Shown in pieces: positions 33,860 through 37,268 of a stretch of DNA of 37,268 bases. The stretch's first letter is position 1; each line of letters starts with the position of its first letter. The stretch comes from Planctomycetota bacterium (lineage in GTDB: Bacteria > Planctomycetota > SZUA-567 > H5-PLA8), in NCBI GenBank assembly GCA_026692735.1, contig JAPLOD010000043.1:1-37268 (forward strand), in the 5' to 3' direction. A model generated the notes under the pieces. That model was not told the DNA's origin, ran no database searches, and saw only the letters and a list, made by a program, of their open reading frames with translations. The translations under genes and the position numbers were made by a program.

Positions 33860-33862
33860 AAT
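33834..33862 (+). promoter_or_regulatory. Promoter of the 33940 kinase gene
   Basis: TCGACG (33834-33839, 4/6) and TAGAAT (33857-33862, 5/6) are 17 bases apart. The -10 overlaps the TAG stop of the HD-GYP gene, so the kinase can be transcribed independently of it. Confidence 0.5.
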
Positions 33863-33939
33863 AGCCGCTTGTGATTACAAGTTCCCGTGAACGGCACCGT
33901 CCAGCAGTATGGTGCGTCGTTTTCGTTTGAGGCGGCTCC

Positions 33940-36153
33940 ATGAGCCCCGAAGCCACCCGTTTCGGCGAGTTCGTCATTGAATCGCTTCTTGGCGAAGGCG
34001 GCATGGGCAAAGTCTACCGCGCGCGCCAGGTGGCACTCGACCGCTGGGTGGCGCTGAAGGTTCTGAACCAAGCCCAGGGGAACCGCGACTTCGTGGAGCG
34101 CTTCTACCGCGAAGCGCGTTCCGCCGCGCGGCTGACTCATCCGAACATCATCCAGATTTACACGGTCGGCGAGCATGAAGGCGTCCCCTTCTTCGCGATG
34201 GAATATGTCGAAGGGGCGGATCTCGAGACGCTGTCGCGATCGTCCCCGGAACTCTTCACCGTGGACGAAGCCGTGGAGGCGACGCGCTGCGTCCTGAAGG
34301 CGCTCGCACTTGCCAAGGAACAAGGCATCGTGCACCGCGACATCAAGCCCGGCAACATCATGGTCACCAAGACCGGGCTCGTCAAAGTCATGGACTTCGG
34401 CCTGGCCAAGGGCATGAGCGTGGACCACTTCGCGACGCAGGTTGGCCAGGTCGTGGGCACGCCCGCCTACATGTCGCCTGAACAGGGCACGGGCAGATCC
34501 GTGGACACGCGGTCGGACATCTACTCCCTTGGCTGCGTGCTGTACCACTGCCTTTGCGACCGGCCGCCCTTCCAGGCCAACGATGTCGCTGCGCTGGTCT
34601 ACAAACACACGTACGAGGCCCCGGAGCCGCCGAGCAAGTTCCGAGACGGCGTGCCGCCCGCGCTTGAGGCGCTCTGCCTGAAGATGCTCGCCAAGAGTCC
34701 GGCCGACCGCCCCCAGGACCCCCAGGAAGCGCTCGTCGTGTTGGCGCAGATCCCCTGCAATGCAAGTTTGGCGGAGGAGCGCCTCGCCAAGCGCGTCACT
34801 GACATCCTGAAGGCCAAGAGGTTTCAGGAGGCCGCAGCCGTCGCCAGGCCCTCTCCTGTAACACCCCGGTCCCCTGTGCCCGGCGGCGCTGCAATGCCGC
34901 CGCTTGCCGGGATGCCGACGCTCGTCACGCCCCCGCCGGCGGCCATGGGGATGCCGACGCTCATCACGCCCCCGCCAGCGGCCATGGGGATGCCGACGCT
35001 GATCACGCCACCTGCGGGGCCGGTGGCGCGCGCCAAGACGCCTGATGCAACGGGGCAACGGCCGGCACAGGAGCCGGGCTCGCACATCGCCCCGATCAAC
35101 GAGCCGCGCCTGCTCACGCCGCTCCCGGGCACGAGCGCCGGCGTTGCTGCGGCGGCGCTACGCGAGAGCTTCAGAAAACTTTCCGACGGGCGCTGGTCGT
35201 ACAGGGCGGAGCTGCGGCGCTGCACCTTCGCCGAGGGACTGGCGAGCATCCTTAAGGCCGTGCCCGGTGAAGCGTCGAGCGGCCTCGGAGACTGCCTGCT
35301 CTGCCCTAACTGGAACAAGCGTGTGGGCTGCGCCGTCGCCCACGGATACGAGCTGGTGGCGAAGAGACGGCACAAGGGTCTGGAGCTGCTGGTGGAACAG
35401 GCCGTCGCCTGGGCCGGCGCCGGCCGCTTCGACAGGGCTATCTCGCTCCTGGATGGCAATATCAAGCAGAACCCCAACGACGCCGCCGGCTATCGCGAGC
35501 TGGCCCGCATCTACGACCACCCCGAGTACAAGGGCCGCGACAAGCGGCGCGCCATCGTCCTCTACAACCGCTTCGCCGAACTTGCCCGGCTGGGCGCTGC
35601 CTTCTCCGGCTTCGAGATCTCACGCGCCGAGGAACGCGCCAGCTCCCTGATGACCTCACCGGGCCAGGAGCGGAAGACCTCCATCTTGGCCCCGGGCACC
35701 GGCGTCGCCTTCCACTGTTTCTACCGCGGCTCGGTCACCTGCTTCGCCTACGGCGCGCTCACCAGCGAGCGCCTGATACTGGCGCGGGCCGGGTACGTTG
35801 ATCCCGACAGCGGCATAACCGCCACCGAGATGGGCAGTACCTTGGGGCGTGCCACCACCTTTTTCCGCCGGCTTAGATCCGAAGAGGCGCGGAAAGACGA
35901 GCAGGCGGCGGTCAAGAAGGAACTGGCGCGGCTGTCCAGCCTTGCGCTCGACGACCTGGCGAAAGATCCCGCCTGTGTTGCCGTTGTGGAATGCGCGCAC
36001 ATGATAAGTGTCACCGTCAGCGGGGACCAGGACCCCGTTACCCGCTGCATCACCATACAAGCGCAGCAGACACACCAACTCCTTTTCACGGAGGAAACGC
36101 TCTTCAAAGCTGAGCAATGCTATGAGCTCCTGCGCCGGAAGCTGGCGAAGTAG
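33940..36153 (+). CDS. Ser/Thr protein kinase with C-terminal helical/PH-like region
   Basis: 737 residues. The Hanks-type kinase domain (about 8-275) is intact: glycine loop LLGEGGMGKVYRA, K40, HRDIKPGN with D134, MDFGLAKG with D152, SPEQGTG. A Pro-rich linker holds three 13-residue repeats (GMPTLITPPPAAM) encoded by a 39-base minisatellite. The C-terminal region has a cysteine cluster (CLLCPNWNKRVGC), TPR-like helices (AISLLDGNIKQNPNDAAGYR) and a beta-rich end (SVTCFAYGALTSERLILARA) resembling a bacterial PH-like fold. No transmembrane helix is seen, so it is cytosolic. A close paralogue follows 187 bases downstream; the glycine-loop region is identical over about 25 residues, indicating tandem duplication. 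Confidence 0.92.
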   Translation: MSPEATRFGEFVIESLLGEGGMGKVYRARQVALDRWVALKVLNQAQGNRDFVERFYREARSAARLTHPNIIQIYTVGEHEGVPFFAMEYVEGADLETLSRSSPELFTVDEAVEATRCVLKALALAKEQGIVHRDIKPGNIMVTKTGLVKVMDFGLAKGMSVDHFATQVGQVVGTPAYMSPEQGTGRSVDTRSDIYSLGCVLYHCLCDRPPFQANDVAALVYKHTYEAPEPPSKFRDGVPPALEALCLKMLAKSPADRPQDPQEALVVLAQIPCNASLAEERLAKRVTDILKAKRFQEAAAVARPSPVTPRSPVPGGAAMPPLAGMPTLVTPPPAAMGMPTLITPPPAAMGMPTLITPPAGPVARAKTPDATGQRPAQEPGSHIAPINEPRLLTPLPGTSAGVAAAALRESFRKLSDGRWSYRAELRRCTFAEGLASILKAVPGEASSGLGDCLLCPNWNKRVGCAVAHGYELVAKRRHKGLELLVEQAVAWAGAGRFDRAISLLDGNIKQNPNDAAGYRELARIYDHPEYKGRDKRRAIVLYNRFAELARLGAAFSGFEISRAEERASSLMTSPGQERKTSILAPGTGVAFHCFYRGSVTCFAYGALTSERLILARAGYVDPDSGITATEMGSTLGRATTFFRRLRSEEARKDEQAAVKKELARLSSLALDDLAKDPACVAVVECAHMISVTVSGDQDPVTRCITIQAQQTHQLLFTEETLFKAEQCYELLRRKLAK
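34909..35016 (+). repeat. 39-base in-frame minisatellite
   Basis: Units at 34909-34947, 34948-34986 and a partial third from 34987, each opening GGGATGCCGACGCT and encoding GMPTL(V/I)TPPPAAM. It lies in the linker after the kinase domain; copy number could vary between strains. Confidence 0.85.
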
Positions 36154-36340
36154 TAAGGGCCTCCCGAGGGCAGCCTGTCCGCAGCCATTGCATCCTGCCT
36201 TGTTATGACATCTGGCCGCAGTTTTGCTAGGAAAGTCGCGTAGCAGCCAGGCTTTGGCTAGCGCAGGTGCCAGTCTCTGCTAACTTGGGCTTCCTGCTTG
36301 TCCAGCCGCTGGCTGCCTTGTCGTGGCGCGGGAAAATCGC

Positions 36341-37268
36341 ATGGGTTCGGACCTTCCCGGTCTTAGTGAATTCGTCATCGAGTCGCTGCTGGGCGAAGGT
36401 GGCATGGGCAAGGTCTACCGCGCTCGCCAGGTAGCGCTGGATCGCTGGGTGGCGCTCAAGGTCCTCGCGCACGCCAGAGACAAGAAGGACTTCCTGGCAC
36501 GCTTCTACCGCGAAGCACAATCGGCGGCCCGTCTGGTTCATCCCAACATCATCCAGATATATACCGTTGGCGAGTATGAAGGAATCCCCTTCTTCGCCAT
36601 GGAGTACGTTGAGGGGGTTGACCTGCAGCGGCTGGCCCGCTGCCACCCCGAATACCTGACTATTGAGGAAGCCATGGAGATCGTCCGTTCCGTGGCGAAA
36701 GCGCTCAGCATCGCCAAGGAACACGGCATCGTGCACCGCGACATCAAGCCGGCGAATATCATGGTTGCGAAGAGCGGCCTGATCAAAGTCATGGATTTCG
36801 GCCTGGCCAAGGGTATCGCCGCCGATGAGTTCGCAACCCAGACCGGCCTCGTCATCGGCACTCCGGCCTACATGTGCCCCGAGCAGGGCGCCGGCAGAGA
36901 CGTGGATATCCGTTCCGATATCTACTCGCTGGGCTGCGTGCTGTATGAGTGCCTCTGCGACCATCCCCCCTTCGAGGCCGATAGCGTCGCCGCGCTGATC
37001 TACAAGCACGCGTATGAGGACCCGCAGCCGCCGGCGGAGTTCCGCAAGGAGGTCCCACCGGAGCTGGAAGCTGTGTGCCTGAAGATGCTCGCCAAGAACC
37101 CCGCTGAGCGTTTCCAGACCCCTGAGGAACTCCTCCTGGCGCTGGCCCAGATCCCCTGCAATCAGGCGCTCGCCGAACTCCTGCTCGCCAAACGCGTCGC
37201 CACGGTCTTGCGCGCCAAGCGGCCCGAGAACGGCCCCACGCCGGACCACGACGCCGCCGCCATTGTCC
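36341..37268 (+). CDS. Ser/Thr protein kinase, 3' end beyond window
   Basis: 309 codons before the window ends. The kinase domain (about 8-275) is intact: LLGEGGMGKVYRA, K40, HRDIKPAN with D134, MDFGLAKG, CPEQGAG. It aligns residue for residue with the kinase encoded at 33940 through the catalytic domain (same positions for K40 and D134), with divergence increasing after about residue 280. The start is ATG 36341, with no strong ribosome site. The gap before it (36154-36340) holds no gene. What its C-terminal sensor looks like cannot be seen here. Confidence 0.93.
   Translation, partial: MGSDLPGLSEFVIESLLGEGGMGKVYRARQVALDRWVALKVLAHARDKKDFLARFYREAQSAARLVHPNIIQIYTVGEYEGIPFFAMEYVEGVDLQRLARCHPEYLTIEEAMEIVRSVAKALSIAKEHGIVHRDIKPANIMVAKSGLIKVMDFGLAKGIAADEFATQTGLVIGTPAYMCPEQGAGRDVDIRSDIYSLGCVLYECLCDHPPFEADSVAALIYKHAYEDPQPPAEFRKEVPPELEAVCLKMLAKNPAERFQTPEELLLALAQIPCNQALAELLLAKRVATVLRAKRPENGPTPDHDAAAIV

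Overview
This 37.3 kb window is GC-rich, densely coding bacterial chromosome. It has no rRNA, CRISPR array, insertion sequence or phage genes. The mix suggests a Gram-negative-type bacterium of the PVC/Planctomycetota-like or a neighbouring deep lineage: several eukaryote-like Ser/Thr kinases, an FHA protein, a DUF4388/PATAN protein, a DUF4832-type glycoside-hydrolase-like protein, a TMTC-like membrane protein, three type IV pilus/type II secretion ATPases, and many short palindromic and heptanucleotide repeats. That placement is inference; no phylogenetic marker was tested.

Layout. 1-916: 5' part of a YjhP-like methyltransferase (-), a possible + strand RNA ending in an intrinsic terminator, and tRNA-Asn (-). 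1.0-2.3 kb: a palindromic repeat, then an ECF sigma factor and a membrane anti-sigma-like protein. 2.8-4.8 kb: dnaK. 4.8-6.9 kb: a TMTC-like membrane protein (-) whose reading frame holds three different repeat elements. 7.0-10.0 kb: a large secreted glycoside-hydrolase-like protein. 10.0-10.8 kb: a secreted-protein gene cut by an in-frame amber codon. 11.1-14.6 kb: tig-clpP-clpX (-), with a histidine-rich tail on trigger factor. 14.9-19.4 kb: receiver-PATAN protein, FHA membrane protein and zinc-ribbon Ser/Thr kinase (all -). 19.5-25.0 kb: Nudix hydrolase, GspE-like ATPase, PilT and PilB-like ATPase (all -). 25.3-28.9 kb: methyltransferase (-), diverging from a four-gene, stop/start-overlapping operon (+) that ends in a minimal nucleotidyltransferase. 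28.9-31.8 kb: HtrA-like protease, a secreted hypothetical protein and a small channel-like membrane protein (all -). 32.0-37.3 kb (+): a membrane protein, an AT-richer intergenic region with two elaborate hairpins, an HD-GYP protein and two tandem paralogous Ser/Thr kinases, the second cut by the window end.

How they may work together. The most suggestive grouping is the minus-strand run PilB-PilT-GspE / Nudix / kinase / FHA / receiver-PATAN. Both assembly-type ATPases carry N-terminal MshEN-like repeats, a known c-di-GMP-binding fold. PATAN-receiver proteins act on PilB in cyanobacteria. FHA domains read phosphothreonine made by kinases of the type found next door. With the HD-GYP (c-di-GMP phosphodiesterase-type) gene 8 kb away, the window could encode a pilus or secretion control circuit joining Ser/Thr phosphorylation to c-di-GMP. 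This is a hypothesis from domain content and neighbourhood. A second candidate system is the 57-aa / 92-aa / nucleotidyltransferase module coupled to the DUF4832-like gene.
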